From the NCBI GenBank assembly GCA_020633465.1, contig JACKDN010000014.1:124001-188000 (forward strand): a DNA stretch of 64,000 bases, written 5' to 3'. The position numbers and the translations under genes were made by a program. This document shows positions 42,313 to 54,324 of the stretch, one piece after another; position 1 is the first letter of the stretch; each line of letters begins with the position of its first letter. Source of the DNA: Myxococcales bacterium. Its GTDB lineage: Bacteria; Myxococcota_A; Bradymonadia; UBA7976; UBA1532. The notes beneath the pieces were generated by a model that had not been told where the DNA came from, did not search any database, and worked only from the letters and a program-made list of their open reading frames with translations.

Positions 42313-44370
42313 CTAGCGCAACCGTTCGAGCTTGCGCTGCACCATGCCGGCCTTGCGGCCCCGGGGGTGGGCGTCGAGGTAGGCCTGATAGGACCGGATG
42401 GCGTCCATGGTGCGGCCCGCCTTCTCGTAGGCGACCGCGAGGCCGTACATGCCGTCGGCGTAGCGCGGGTTTCGGTTGAGCGAGCGCTTGAAGTTGTCGA
42501 CCGCGCTGATCAGGCGGCCCGTGTCGAGATCGCACCAGCCGAGGTTGGCCCAGGGCTCGGGACTCTGCGGGCGCGACTGCGCGGCCTGCTCGAAGAGGTG
42601 GCGCGCCTGGGCCGAGCGGCCCCGCTCGAGCAGCTTGTAGCCGCGGCTGAGCATGACGTCGTACGACTCGGGCGCCGGGGGCGCGGCCCGCTTCGTCGGC
42701 GGGGGCTCGGGGGGCGCCGGCTTGGCCGCGGGCTCGGGCTCGGGGGCGGGCGGCTCGGGCGCCTTCGACGGGGGCTTCTGCTCGTGTGCGGGCGGGTGCG
42801 GCTCGGCCGCCGCGCGACGGCCGCGGCGTCCGCCGCCGCCGCCGTCGTCGCCGCGTCGCCCGCGGGGGGCCGCGCCCAGCTGCTCCAACATGCGGCTGCC
42901 GGGCGCGTGTCCCTTGTTGGCCGCCACCAGCTCGACCAGCGTCTGCGTGGCGTCCTCGTCGCGCCCCGCCCGCCGATAGGCGACGGCCTGCAGGTACTGG
43001 GCGCGGGGCAGGCGCCGGGCGTCGGCCGACAGGGCCGCCAGCTTGCGAGAGGTCGCCGCGGCGTCGGCGCCGTCCACGTGCACCTCGAGCGCGGCCCGCA
43101 AGAGCTCGATCGCCGGCCGCGGCGCGCCCCCGGACTCGGCGCGCTCGAGCTGGCGGCGCGCCGAGTCGAGCTGCCCCGCCACCCGGTAGTAGTCGGCGAA
43201 GCCGAGGGCCACGCGCGCGTCGTCCGGCGCCAGGGCGCGCGCCGACGCCAGGCTGACCAGGGCCTTCTCGAGCCCGGGGGCGGCGTCCTTGCCCTCGAGG
43301 CGCTGATACTCGGCCGCCGTCACCGCGGCGGCCGCCAGGCCGAGCCGCGCGCGCAGCGCCAGCTCGGCGTCGCTCGGGGGCTCACCCAGCGCGCCGAGCG
43401 CGGTCGAGAAGGCTGCCTCGGCGCGGCTTAGGCCCTCGGTCGTGTCGGCGCGCAGCGCGGCCTCACCCTGCTCGATGCGCGCGCGCGCGTCGCCGACCTC
43501 CGGTGCGCCCGTGCGCCCCACCGTGCGCGGGCCGCGGGGCCCGCTGCGATCGTTGATCTGATCCCACACGAAGTAGGCCACGCCGGCCAGCGCCACCGTC
43601 GCCAGCACGCCGATCAGGAAGCCACGCGCGGTCGCGCTGCCGGCGGGGCGATACCCGGGCGGCAGCTCGCCGTCGAAGCTCATCGGCGTCGCCTGCGCGC
43701 GCAGCCCAGGCGGCGGCGTGCGGGTCACGGCCACGCTGGGCGGGGGGGTGGGCGGCGGCGGCGGCGGCGCGCGGCGCGCCACCCGCTGCGGCCCGGGGGT
43801 CGCGCGGTGCGCCGGCGAGGTGCGCTGCACGTCGATCGCCGGGGTGCGGATCGTCGGCCGGTCGTCGGGGCCTTCGAGCCGGAACTCGCCGGTGTCGAGC
43901 AGATCGCTGCGCGACTGGGGCGGCGGGGGCGCGGGGCCCGGGGCCGGGGTCAGGGGGACGGTGTCCCGGTCGGCGGGCATCGGCGCGGGCGCCGGGGTGT
44001 CCTCGCCGGGGAAGAAGCTGGCCAGCTCGACGATCGAGCCGAGCGGCTTCCAGTTGTCCCCGGTCTTCGAGATCTGGTCGTCCCGGGCCACCTTGCCCTG
44101 CACGATCCACTGCTGCAGCGTGGCGAGATCCTTGAAGGCGTGAACGTCCCCGCCCCCGGTCCGGATGCGCCACTGGTGGCTGGGTGTGCGACTCTCGGCC
44201 GGCTCGGGCTCCGGCTCGGAGGCGACGGGCGACTCGTCGAAGACGACCCGATGACGCACGACGCGGAACAGGTGTCCGCAGTTGGTGCACTTGACCGTGA
44301 TGCCGGCCTCGGTGACCTTCGCGTCGTCGAACTCGTACTCAGTGCCGCATTTCTCGCACTTGACGTCCAT
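42313..44370 (-). CDS. Zinc-ribbon, GYF-like, TM and TPR protein (GltJ/AgmX-like N-terminus)
   Basis: A 685-residue protein. The N-terminal zinc ribbon (CEKCGTEYEFDD and VKCTNCGHLFRV, residues 4-40) is followed by a GYF-like domain at about 60-120, with AFKDLATLQQWIVQGKVARD. A Pro-rich stretch leads to one membrane helix (FLIGVLATVALAGVAYFVW, about 245-265). The periplasmic part has TPR units, a Pro/Glu/Lys-rich linker, and C-terminal TPRs. Zinc ribbon plus GYF at the cytoplasmic face is the arrangement reported for myxobacterial GltJ (AgmX), where the module binds the polarity GTPase MglA. The TonB-like end of GltJ is absent here. Overlaps the upstream gene by 32 bases. Confidence 0.82.
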   Translation of the reverse strand: MDVKCEKCGTEYEFDDAKVTEAGITVKCTNCGHLFRVVRHRVVFDESPVASEPEPEPAESRTPSHQWRIRTGGGDVHAFKDLATLQQWIVQGKVARDDQISKTGDNWKPLGSIVELASFFPGEDTPAPAPMPADRDTVPLTPAPGPAPPPPQSRSDLLDTGEFRLEGPDDRPTIRTPAIDVQRTSPAHRATPGPQRVARRAPPPPPPTPPPSVAVTRTPPPGLRAQATPMSFDGELPPGYRPAGSATARGFLIGVLATVALAGVAYFVWDQINDRSGPRGPRTVGRTGAPEVGDARARIEQGEAALRADTTEGLSRAEAAFSTALGALGEPPSDAELALRARLGLAAAAVTAAEYQRLEGKDAAPGLEKALVSLASARALAPDDARVALGFADYYRVAGQLDSARRQLERAESGGAPRPAIELLRAALEVHVDGADAAATSRKLAALSADARRLPRAQYLQAVAYRRAGRDEDATQTLVELVAANKGHAPGSRMLEQLGAAPRGRRGDDGGGGGRRGRRAAAEPHPPAHEQKPPSKAPEPPAPEPEPAAKPAPPEPPPTKRAAPPAPESYDVMLSRGYKLLERGRSAQARHLFEQAAQSRPQSPEPWANLGWCDLDTGRLISAVDNFKRSLNRNPRYADGMYGLAVAYEKAGRTMDAIRSYQAYLDAHPRGRKAGMVQRKLERLR

Positions 44371-45586
44371 CGTTTCCGTTCGTCCGCTGGTTGCGGGCCC
44401 GATACGCTTCGAGCGCCGCGCGTGCCTCGGCCTGTCGGTTGCTGCGGTGCAGCGCCATCGCCAGGTACCGCAGCGCGCGCGGATCCTCCTCCTGGTCGGC
44501 GACGGTCTGCAGCAGACGCGTCGCGGCGGTGTACTGCTCGGCTTCGAAGAGCTCGATGGCCCGGGCCAGCGACGCGCTGGGCGGCGCGGGCGCCGTCGGG
44601 GTGACGCTCTCGAGCGCGGGCGGGAGGCCCATCCAGCCGCCCGCGACGCCGGCGACGACGACCCCGGCCGCGAGCAACGAGCCGCCCGCCAGCAGCAACA
44701 GCACGAAGCCGAAGCCCAGCGGGTTGTCGGGCAGGCGGGGCTCCTTCTTGCCCGCGGCCGCCGCGCCCTCGCGCGGGGCGGCGCGGCGCAGCTCGGGCGC
44801 GCGCTGGGGCGGCGGGCTGCGCGGCGGGCGCTTCGCCGCCGTCCGCGTCGTGTCGAGCGCCAGCTCGTCGCCGGCGGCGGGTGGCGCCCCGCGCGGGCCC
44901 AGCCGCTGGCTGACCTCGGGCCAGGCGTCGATGGGCAGGAACTCGCTGTCTCCGCGCGCCAGCCGCACCTGCGAGATGTCGGTCTTGCCTTCGAGCCACG
45001 CGACGACGGCGTCCAGGCTCTGCAGGTCGTACACCAGGCCGCGATCGCTGCGCACGCGCCACGCGGCCGCGCCCATGGTGGCCTTGGCCGTGGCGTCCAG
45101 ATCCACCACCCGGGTGGACTCTTCGTCGTGGAAGTCGGCGTCCAGGCGGGTGGGCGCCTCGTGCTCGTCCCCGAAGGTGAAGCTGCCCCCGCCGAGGGGC
45201 GCCTCGCTGGCCGGCGTCGGCAGCGGGTCGAGGATGCTCGACAGGTCGAAGCGCTCGCCCCCGGTGGGCATGGGCCCCAGCTCGTCCTCGCGGGTGGCGG
45301 GGCCGTCGTCCGGCTCGAGCTCGCCCGCCAGGCTGCCGAAGTCCGGTCCCGGCGCCGGCGCGCCCAGGCCCGGGTCGAAGCCACCGGGGCGACCCAGCGC
45401 GCCGAAGCTGGCGGGCGGCGCGCCCAGCAGCGCCCGGCCGCCGCCCCCGGCCGTGGGCGGCGCGGGCGGCGCGTCGGCGTCGACGGTGAAGGGGCGCCCG
45501 CACTGGTCGCACACCACGGTGACAGCGCCCCCGCTGACCAGCTGGGCCTCGTTCGCTGCACCACAATGGCGGCATCGCACCTGCAC
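44339..45586 (-). CDS. Second zinc-ribbon, GYF-like, TM and TPR protein
   Basis: About 415 residues from GTG 45586 (frame is open to an ATG at 45640). The zinc ribbon begins at the N-terminus: VRCRHCGAANE and VVCDQCGRPFTV. A long disordered Pro/Gly/Asp-rich region follows. The GYF-like domain reads AWRVRSDRGLVYDLQSLDAV (about 160-210). One membrane helix is near GFGFVLLLLAGGSLLAAGVV, and a short TPR tail follows. It is a shorter paralogue of the next gene, with which it overlaps, so both are made together. The precise start is uncertain because several GTG codons compete. Confidence 0.78.
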   Translation of the reverse strand: MQVRCRHCGAANEAQLVSGGAVTVVCDQCGRPFTVDADAPPAPPTAGGGGRALLGAPPASFGALGRPGGFDPGLGAPAPGPDFGSLAGELEPDDGPATREDELGPMPTGGERFDLSSILDPLPTPASEAPLGGGSFTFGDEHEAPTRLDADFHDEESTRVVDLDATAKATMGAAAWRVRSDRGLVYDLQSLDAVVAWLEGKTDISQVRLARGDSEFLPIDAWPEVSQRLGPRGAPPAAGDELALDTTRTAAKRPPRSPPPQRAPELRRAAPREGAAAAGKKEPRLPDNPLGFGFVLLLLAGGSLLAAGVVVAGVAGGWMGLPPALESVTPTAPAPPSASLARAIELFEAEQYTAATRLLQTVADQEEDPRALRYLAMALHRSNRQAEARAALEAYRARNQRTNGNDGRQVREMRH

Positions 45587-45649
45587 GACCCTAGGACGTT
45601 GCCACACCCCCCGGGCCAGCGCCAGTACGCGCGATAACACGCGCGCGAC

Positions 45650-45668
45650 GCGGCCGTCGGGCGGCCGC
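45650..45668 (-). terminator. Possible terminator after pcrA
   Basis: GCGGCCG-TCGGG-CGGCCGC forms a 7-base stem just past the pcrA stop (45674). There is no T-tract, so rho-independent function is doubtful. Confidence 0.3.
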
Positions 45669-45673
45669 GCCGG

Positions 45674-47919
45674 TCACCCCTCGTAGGGCGCGACGAAGCT
45701 GGCGAGCACCTTGCGCTGCCCGACGTCGTCGAAGTCGATGGTGAGCGACGGGCGCATGCCGGGGTTGATCTTGCGGACGCGCCCCGCGCCGAGCTGGGCG
45801 TGCCACACGCGCATGCCCGGCCGGAAGCCGGGGCCATCGGCGCCGCCGAACTCGTCGTACACGGCGTCCATGCACAGCTCGTCGTCCGAGGGGGCCGGGG
45901 CGACCGCCACCGGATCGTGCTCGCGCGGCCACCCGGCGGCGCGCCGGGGCCAGCCGCGCTGCGTCGGCGGCGGCTCGGGCACGTACCGCGACTCGACGAC
46001 GTCGCGGGGCAGCTCGCGCAGGAAGCGGCTGGGGGCGTTGTGGCGCACGTCGCCGAAGGTGCGTCGCTGGCGCGCGCGGGTGAGGATCAGCCGGCGCTCG
46101 GCGCGGGTCAGGGCGACGTAGCACAGGCGCCGCTCCTCCTCCTCCCCCGCCCCCTCGAGATCGTCCAGGGCGCGCGCGTTGGGGAACACGCCGTCTTCGA
46201 GGCCGATGACGAAGACGACGGGGAACTCGAGCCCCTTGGCCGCGTGGACCGTCATCAGCGAGACGGCGCCGCCGGACAGCTGCGCCACGTCGACCTCGCT
46301 GACCAGCTTGACCTGCTCGAGGTAGCCGGCCAGCGTCGCGTCCGGCGTCTCCTGCTCGTAGCTCTCGATGGCCTGCAGCAGCCGCTCGACGTTGGCCTGG
46401 CGCCCCTCGCCGGCCTCGCGCTCGACGTCCTCGTTGGCCAGCTGCTCCATCACGCCGGCCCGCTCGAGCAGGCCGCGCACCTGCGCGCTGGGGCGCCCGT
46501 CGTCCTCGCCCGCCGCGTCGAGCGCGGCCAGGAACTCGGCCAGCCCGGTCCGGGCGCGGCCCCGCACGACGGCCGCCTCGATCGCGGCCGGCGCCGCGGC
46601 CAGCGCGCTCTGGTCGCGACCATCCGCGAACTCGGCCAGCCGCGCGAGCGAGGTCTTGCCCACGCCGCGCGTCGGGACGCCGATCGCCCGCCGGAACGCG
46701 ACGTCGTCGTTGGGGTTGACCAGCAGGCGGACGTAAGCGATCGCGTCCCGCACCTCGGCGCGATCGTAGAACGAGCGGCCCCGGACGACGGCGTAGCGCA
46801 GGCCGGCCCGCGTGAGGGTCTCCTCGAGATCCAGCGAAAGGTGGTTGGCCCGCATCAGCACCGCCACGTCGCCGGGCGCATAGCCCTCGTCGCGGCACAG
46901 GCCCGCGATGCGCTCGGCGACCCAGCGCGCCTCGGCGCGGGCGTCGTGCCCTTCGTACAGCTCGATGCGGGTGCCTTCGCCGCGCTCGGTCCACAGATCC
47001 TTGCCCAGGCGGCGGTCGTTGTGGGCGATCACCCCGTTGGCGGCGCGCAGGATGTGGCCGTCGCTGCGGTAGTTCTGCTCGAGGCGCACCACGCGCGCCC
47101 GGGGGTACTCGTGGGGGAACTGGAGGATGTTCTCCACCTCGGCCCCCCGCCAGCCGTAGATCGACTGATCGTCGTCGCCGACGACGAACAGGTTGCTGTC
47201 CGGCGGCGCGAAGGTGCGCAGCCACGCGTACTGGGCGCGGTTGGTGTCCTGGAACTCGTCCACCAGCACCCAGCGCCACCGCTCGCGGTAGCGCTCGGCC
47301 AGGCTCTGCACCTCGGTCAGGATCTGGGCTGGCCGCAGGATCAGATCGCCGAAGTCGAAGGCGTCGGCGCGCTCCATCAGCAGCTCGTAGCGCGCGCCCA
47401 CCTCGGCCGGATCGAGGAACGCGCCCTCGGAGGGCGGCGTGGCCTCGCGGGCGTCGAGGCCGGCGTTCTTCGCCTGGTCGATGGCCCGGCGCCAGGCGCG
47501 CACGCCCTTCGCGGTCAGCCCGGCGTTCAGATCGGCCAGCGCCTCGCGCAGGACGGCCGACTGATCGTCGTCGTCGTAGATCGTGAAGGCGCGCGTGCGC
47601 CCCACCGCGGTCGCGTGCTGGCGCAGGAAGCGCGCGCCCAGGCTGTGGAAGGTCGAGATGGTCAGGCCCGGCAGGTCGTCGGCGCCCAACAGCGCGAACA
47701 CCCGCTCGCGCATCTCGCGCGCGGCGCGGTTGGTGAAGGTCAGGGCCAGCACGCTGTCGGGCGCGGCGCCCTCGATCAGCAGGCGCGCGATGCGATGCGT
47801 CACCACGCGGGTCTTGCCGCTGCCGGCCCCGGCCAGCAGCAGCAGGGGCCCCTCGTCGTGCAGCACCGCGTCCCGCTGGATCGCGTTGAGGCTGTCGAGC
47901 TCCAAGGCCGCCCCGGCGC

Positions 47920-47923
<4 letters not shown>
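45674..47923 (-). CDS. pcrA: UvrD/PcrA-type superfamily 1 DNA helicase
   Basis: A 749-residue 3'-5' helicase for repair and for removing obstacles from replication. Motifs in order: Walker A AGAGSGKT, Ia LTFTNRAAREM, II VDEFQDTN, III GDDDQSIYGWRGA, IV LEQNYRS, V VSLMTVHAAKGLEF, VI EERRLCYVALTRA. The C-terminal Tudor-like RNA polymerase-binding domain is present (GMRVWHAQLGAGRVRKI). The GTG start overlaps the glmS stop as GTGA. PcrA and UvrD cannot be separated by motifs alone. Confidence 0.94.
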
Positions 47924-49749
<1,826 letters not shown>

Positions 49750-49752
49750 GGC

Positions 49753-51168
49753 TCAGTCCTTTCCTTCGTTCTCGGCCCGGGCGCGCGCCTTGCGCTCGAC
49801 CCAGCCGGGGATGTTGCGCTGCCGGGTGCGCGACAGCGCGAGGCCGCCGGCCGGGACGTCCTCGGTGATGGTGCTGCCGGCGCCGACGTAGGCGCCGTCG
49901 CCCACGCTGACCGGCGCCACCAGCTGGGTGTCCGAGCCGATGAAGGCCCCGGCGCCGATGTCGGTGCGGTGCTTCGCCCGCCCGTCGTAGTTGCAGGTGA
50001 TGGTGCCCGCGCCGACGTTGGCGCCCGCGCCGACCCGGGCGTCGCCGAGGTAGGACAGGTGGCTCGCCTTGGCGCCCTCCTCCATCTCGGTCTTCTTCGT
50101 CTCGACGAAGTTGCCCACCTTGACGCCGGCGCGCAGCACGGTGCCCTCGCGCAGGCGCGCGAAGGGCCCGACGCTGCAGTCGTCGTCGATGATCGCGCGG
50201 TCGGCGTGGCTGTAGGCGTGTACGACGACCTCGTCACCGACGACCGTGTCGCGCAGCACGACGCCCTGTTCGAGGTGGCAGCCGCGGCCCACGCGCGTGC
50301 CGCCGGCCAGCCGGACGCCCGGCTCGATCACGGTGTCCGGCCCGACCTCGACGCCGTCGTCCACGAAGACCGAGGCCGGGTCGATGAGCGTCACGCCGTC
50401 GCGCATCAGCGTCCGCCGCAGCGCCGTCTGCATCCGCGCCTCGGCCGCGGCCAGGTCGACGCGGTCGTTCACCCCGCCGGCGAGCGCCGCCTCTTCGCCC
50501 TCGAGCACCAGCGTGCGTACCGCTTTGCCCGCCGCGCGGGCGGCGCCGACGATGTCGGTCAGGTAGTACTCGCCCTGCGCGTTGTCGCGGCCCAGGCCGG
50601 CCAGCGTCTCGAACAGGAACCGGGCGTCGACCCGATAGATGCCGGCGTTGACCTCGTCGATGGCCTTCTCGGCGGGCGCGCAGTCGCGGAACTCGACGAT
50701 GCGCGCCAGCTGCCCCTCGTCGTCGCGTACGAGTCGGCCATAGGCCGCCGGATCGGCCAGCCGCATGCCGACGACGCCCACCGCCGCGTCCCCACACGCG
50801 GCGTCCAGGCGCTCGATGAGGGCGGTGGGCAGCGTCGGCACGTCCCCGCTGAGGATGAAGACGTCGCCGTCGAAATCGGCCAGCGCCTCGCGGGCGCACA
50901 GGACGGCGTGGGCCGTGCCCAGCTGCTCGGCCTGCAGGGCGACGCGCACCGGCGCCTCGGGGAACGCCGCGTTCAGGTAGGCCTCGACGGCCTCGCGCTG
51001 ATGGCCCAGCACCGCGACGATCGGATCGGCGCCCAGCTCGATGGCGCTGCGCACCGGGTAGTGGATCATCGGCCGCCCCGCCACCGGGTGCAGCACCTTG
51101 ACCGTCGCCGAGCGCAGGCGGGTGCCCAGCCCCGCCGCCATCAGGACCACCGCTTTTCGTCGCGCCAC
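49753..51168 (-). CDS. glmU: Bifunctional UDP-GlcNAc pyrophosphorylase/GlcN-1-P acetyltransferase
   Basis: A 471-residue enzyme for the last two steps to UDP-GlcNAc. The uridylyltransferase domain begins with MAAGLGTRLRSATVKVLH (usually GGxGTRMxSxxPKVLH, so the Pro is Val here). It includes EYYLTDIVGAAR and GVNDRVDLAAAE. The left-handed beta-helix acetyltransferase domain covers the C-terminal half, with GAKASHLSYLGDARVGAG containing the catalytic His and ITCNYDGRAKHRT. GTG 51168 follows AAGGGGGGA. First of glmU-glmS-pcrA. Confidence 0.96.
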   Translation of the reverse strand: MARRKAVVLMAAGLGTRLRSATVKVLHPVAGRPMIHYPVRSAIELGADPIVAVLGHQREAVEAYLNAAFPEAPVRVALQAEQLGTAHAVLCAREALADFDGDVFILSGDVPTLPTALIERLDAACGDAAVGVVGMRLADPAAYGRLVRDDEGQLARIVEFRDCAPAEKAIDEVNAGIYRVDARFLFETLAGLGRDNAQGEYYLTDIVGAARAAGKAVRTLVLEGEEAALAGGVNDRVDLAAAEARMQTALRRTLMRDGVTLIDPASVFVDDGVEVGPDTVIEPGVRLAGGTRVGRGCHLEQGVVLRDTVVGDEVVVHAYSHADRAIIDDDCSVGPFARLREGTVLRAGVKVGNFVETKKTEMEEGAKASHLSYLGDARVGAGANVGAGTITCNYDGRAKHRTDIGAGAFIGSDTQLVAPVSVGDGAYVGAGSTITEDVPAGGLALSRTRQRNIPGWVERKARARAENEGKD

Positions 51169-51276
51169 GTTCCCCCCTTCTCCGCTCGCTTCACCGGCCC
51201 CGCGCGCTTCGTGCGTCGGGCGTTCGACCGCGGCCGGCGACCGTCGCCGGTATCGCGGAGACGCCCGGCCGTGTCA

Positions 51277-54258
51277 ATGGATGCCGCCTCGTCCGGCCCG
51301 TTGCCGTTCGCCGCCGGGTGTGCGACGACAGCCCCCGTGCACGCCGCGTTGCTCACCGCCGCCGACGCCTGCGCGACGCCCGACCTCGTCCGCGCGGGGC
51401 TGCACCGGCTGGCGGCCGCCGGGGCACGCCTGGAGGATCCGCGGCTGGCCCGCACGCTGATCCCCGTGCTGGCCAACAGCCGCTTCCTGACGGCGGCGAT
51501 GGCGAGCACGCCGTCCCTCGTCGACGACCTGCTCGACGCCGACCGCCTGCGGGCGCCGCTGCGTCCGGCTCAGCTGGAGCGCTGGTTCGATCTGCGCGAC
51601 GCGCCGGACGAGGCCGCCGCCAGCCGACGCCTGCGCGCGGCCCGCCTGCGGGCCTTTCTGCACGTCACCGCGCGCGACGCCGCCCTCGACGCCACCGTCG
51701 AGGGCACCTGCGCCGATCTCACCGCGATCGCCGAAGCCGCCCTGGGGGCCGCGACCGACTTCGCCCTGCGCGCCGTGGAGCACGAGCTGGGCGCGCCCCT
51801 CGACCCGACCGGCGAGCGCATCCCCTTCGTCGTGATGGGCATGGGCAAGCTGGGCGGCGGCGAGCTGAACTACAGCTCGGACATCGACCTCATCTACCTG
51901 TACGGCACCGACGACGGGCACGCCGAGGCGCCGACCCCGCACGCCTTCTTCGTCCGGGTCAGCAACCTGATCACGCGACTGGTCGGGGCCAACACCGAGC
52001 ACGGCTTCGTCTTCCGCGTCGACCTCGACCTGCGACCGGAGGGGCGCGGCGGACCGATCTGCAACGGCCTGGCCGGGGCCGAACGCTACTACGAGGCCTG
52101 GGGACGCACCTGGGAGCGCATCGCCTGGCTGCGGGCGCGCCCCGTCGCCGGCGATCGCGTCCTCGGCGCCCACGCGCTGGCGGTGCTGTCGCCCTGGATC
52201 TACCAGCGGACGGTCGGGCCCGAGACGCTCGACGCGATCGCGCAATTGAAGGCCCAGATCGGCGCGCGGCGCCGCCACGAGCGGGCTTTGCGCGGCGCGC
52301 ACCACGATCTCAAGCTGGACGCTGGCGGCATCCGCGCCGTCGAGTTCTTCGTCAACGCTCTGCAGCTGCTGCATGCTCCTCGGAACCCCCGCCTGCGCGA
52401 CCCCTCGACGCTCGGCGCGATCGACCGGCTCGTCGCCTCGGGCCTGTTGACCGAGACGGAGCGCGACCACCTCACCGAGGCGTACGTCCTCTATCGGCGG
52501 GTGGAGCACCGGATCATGATGCTGGATCAGCGGCAGACCCAGACCCTGCCCCACGGCGCCGAGCTCGAGGCCCTCGCCGCGCGGCTCGGCGTCGAAGGAC
52601 CGCGGCCCGATCAGCGGTTGCTGCGCACGCTCGAGGCGCACCAGCAGCGCGTGGGCGCCATGTTCGACGCGCTGCTGGCCGGCGAGCGCGGCGCCGAAGA
52701 TGCCGAGTCCCGTCGCGCCGCGGCGCTGCTGGCGGCCGCCGACCCGGCCAGCCGCCGCGCCCTGTGCGAGGCCGCCGGGTTCGTCGATCCGGAGCAGGCC
52801 GCCCACCTGGTGCAGACCGCCGGCCGCTGGCCGCAGAGCCCGCTCTCGCCGCGCGCCGACGGCGCCCTCGCCCGCCTCGGGGTGGATCTGCTGGCCGAGG
52901 TGCAGCGCTCGGCCGAGCCCGACCGGGCGCTGACCCACCTGGCCGGCTTCGCCCGACCGCTCGCGCGGACGCCCGCCTACGTGGGCAGCCTGCAGCGCAA
53001 TCCGGTGCTGGTGCGGCTGCTCGTGAGCGTCTTCGCGACCAGCGATCTGCTGGCCACGATGCTGATCCGCCAGCCCGACCTGCTCGACTCGTTGTTCGAC
53101 CGCCGGCCCCCGCAGGACGAGGACGCCCACCTGGCCGCGGCGCTGAGCCGCGCCGGCGCCGCCGACGACACCGAGCGCTTCGTCGAGTCGGTGGCGCGGT
53201 ACAAGCAGGCCGCCCTGCTGCGGATCGGCCTGTCCGACGTCGCCGGCGAGCTCGACGGCCCCCAGCTCGAGGTCGCGCTGAGCGATCTGGCCGCCGCCAT
53301 CCTTCGGGCGGTCTTCGAGCGCGCACGGCTGGAGACCCGGGCGCGCCGGGGTCCGCCGCCCACGCCCGTCGAGACCGCCATCCTCGCGTACGGCAAGCTC
53401 GGCGGCCGCGAGATGTCCTACGGCAGCGATCTGGACCTCGTGTTCGTCTTCGACCATGGCGACGTCGACCCGGCGACCGCCGCCTTTGCCCTGGCCTGGT
53501 GCACGCGCCTCGCGCAGCGCACCCTGTCGCTGCTGGGCCTGCCGACGCGCGCGGGTCTGCCGCTGTACAGCGTCGACACGCGCCTGCGCCCGGGCGGCAG
53601 CCAGGGCACCTTGGTGGTGTCGCTGCCGCGCTTCGTCGCCCATCACGCGCAGGCCGCCGCCGGCTGGGAGCGGGTGGCCCTGGTGCGGGCCCGCCCCGTC
53701 GCTGGGGACGACGCCCTGTGCGCGCGCCTCGCGCCGACGCTCGAGCGGCTGACCTTCGACGCGCCGGTGCCGGTCGACCTGCGGGCCGAGCTGCGACGCA
53801 TCCGCGCGCGCCTGGAGCGCGAGGTTGCCCGCGAAACGCCCGATCGCTATAACCCGAAGGTGGGCCGTGGCGGGCTCATGGACCTCGAGTTCATCGCCCA
53901 GGTGCTGCAGATCGAGAACGGCGGTCGACGACCTGCGCTGCGCACGCCCAACACCTGCGCCGCCCTCGAAGCGCTCGCCGCGTCGGGGCTGCTCGACGAG
54001 GTCGACCCGCTGATCGACGCGTGGCGCTTCCTGCGACGGCTCGATCATCGGCTGCGCATCATGCGGGGCCGACCGGTGCCGGAGCTTCGGGCGGACCCCA
54101 CCGCCCTGGACCGCCTCGCCCGCCGCATGGGCTATCGGCGCGCGGCCCAGGTGGGCCCCACCGACGGCCCGGGCGGGCAGCTGCTGGACGATTATCGGCG
54201 CACCACCGCGCTGGTCCGGCAGCGCTTCGAGCAGGTCTTCGGACCCGCGGGCGACTGA
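51277..54258 (+). CDS. glnE: Bifunctional glutamine synthetase adenylyltransferase/deadenylase
   Basis: A 993-residue enzyme that adenylylates and deadenylylates glutamine synthetase. The N-terminal deadenylase has MGKLGGGELNYSSDIDLIYLY (near 187; conserved DxD acids) and the C-terminal adenylyltransferase has YGKLGGREMSYGSDLDLVFVF (near 704). GRGGLMDLEFIAQVLQI and RFVAHHAQAAAGWERVALVRAR fit as well. Length equals the family. ATG 51277 is chosen by family length; the Shine-Dalgarno signal is poor. No glnB or glnA is adjacent. It is divergent from glmU. Confidence 0.94.
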   Translation: MDAASSGPLPFAAGCATTAPVHAALLTAADACATPDLVRAGLHRLAAAGARLEDPRLARTLIPVLANSRFLTAAMASTPSLVDDLLDADRLRAPLRPAQLERWFDLRDAPDEAAASRRLRAARLRAFLHVTARDAALDATVEGTCADLTAIAEAALGAATDFALRAVEHELGAPLDPTGERIPFVVMGMGKLGGGELNYSSDIDLIYLYGTDDGHAEAPTPHAFFVRVSNLITRLVGANTEHGFVFRVDLDLRPEGRGGPICNGLAGAERYYEAWGRTWERIAWLRARPVAGDRVLGAHALAVLSPWIYQRTVGPETLDAIAQLKAQIGARRRHERALRGAHHDLKLDAGGIRAVEFFVNALQLLHAPRNPRLRDPSTLGAIDRLVASGLLTETERDHLTEAYVLYRRVEHRIMMLDQRQTQTLPHGAELEALAARLGVEGPRPDQRLLRTLEAHQQRVGAMFDALLAGERGAEDAESRRAAALLAAADPASRRALCEAAGFVDPEQAAHLVQTAGRWPQSPLSPRADGALARLGVDLLAEVQRSAEPDRALTHLAGFARPLARTPAYVGSLQRNPVLVRLLVSVFATSDLLATMLIRQPDLLDSLFDRRPPQDEDAHLAAALSRAGAADDTERFVESVARYKQAALLRIGLSDVAGELDGPQLEVALSDLAAAILRAVFERARLETRARRGPPPTPVETAILAYGKLGGREMSYGSDLDLVFVFDHGDVDPATAAFALAWCTRLAQRTLSLLGLPTRAGLPLYSVDTRLRPGGSQGTLVVSLPRFVAHHAQAAAGWERVALVRARPVAGDDALCARLAPTLERLTFDAPVPVDLRAELRRIRARLEREVARETPDRYNPKVGRGGLMDLEFIAQVLQIENGGRRPALRTPNTCAALEALAASGLLDEVDPLIDAWRFLRRLDHRLRIMRGRPVPELRADPTALDRLARRMGYRRAAQVGPTDGPGGQLLDDYRRTTALVRQRFEQVFGPAGD

Positions 54259-54324
54259 CACCGGGCCGCGCGACCTCGTACCGGGGCCGCGTCGCGGCGA
54301 ACGAGAATCGGACGGAGCGACGAC

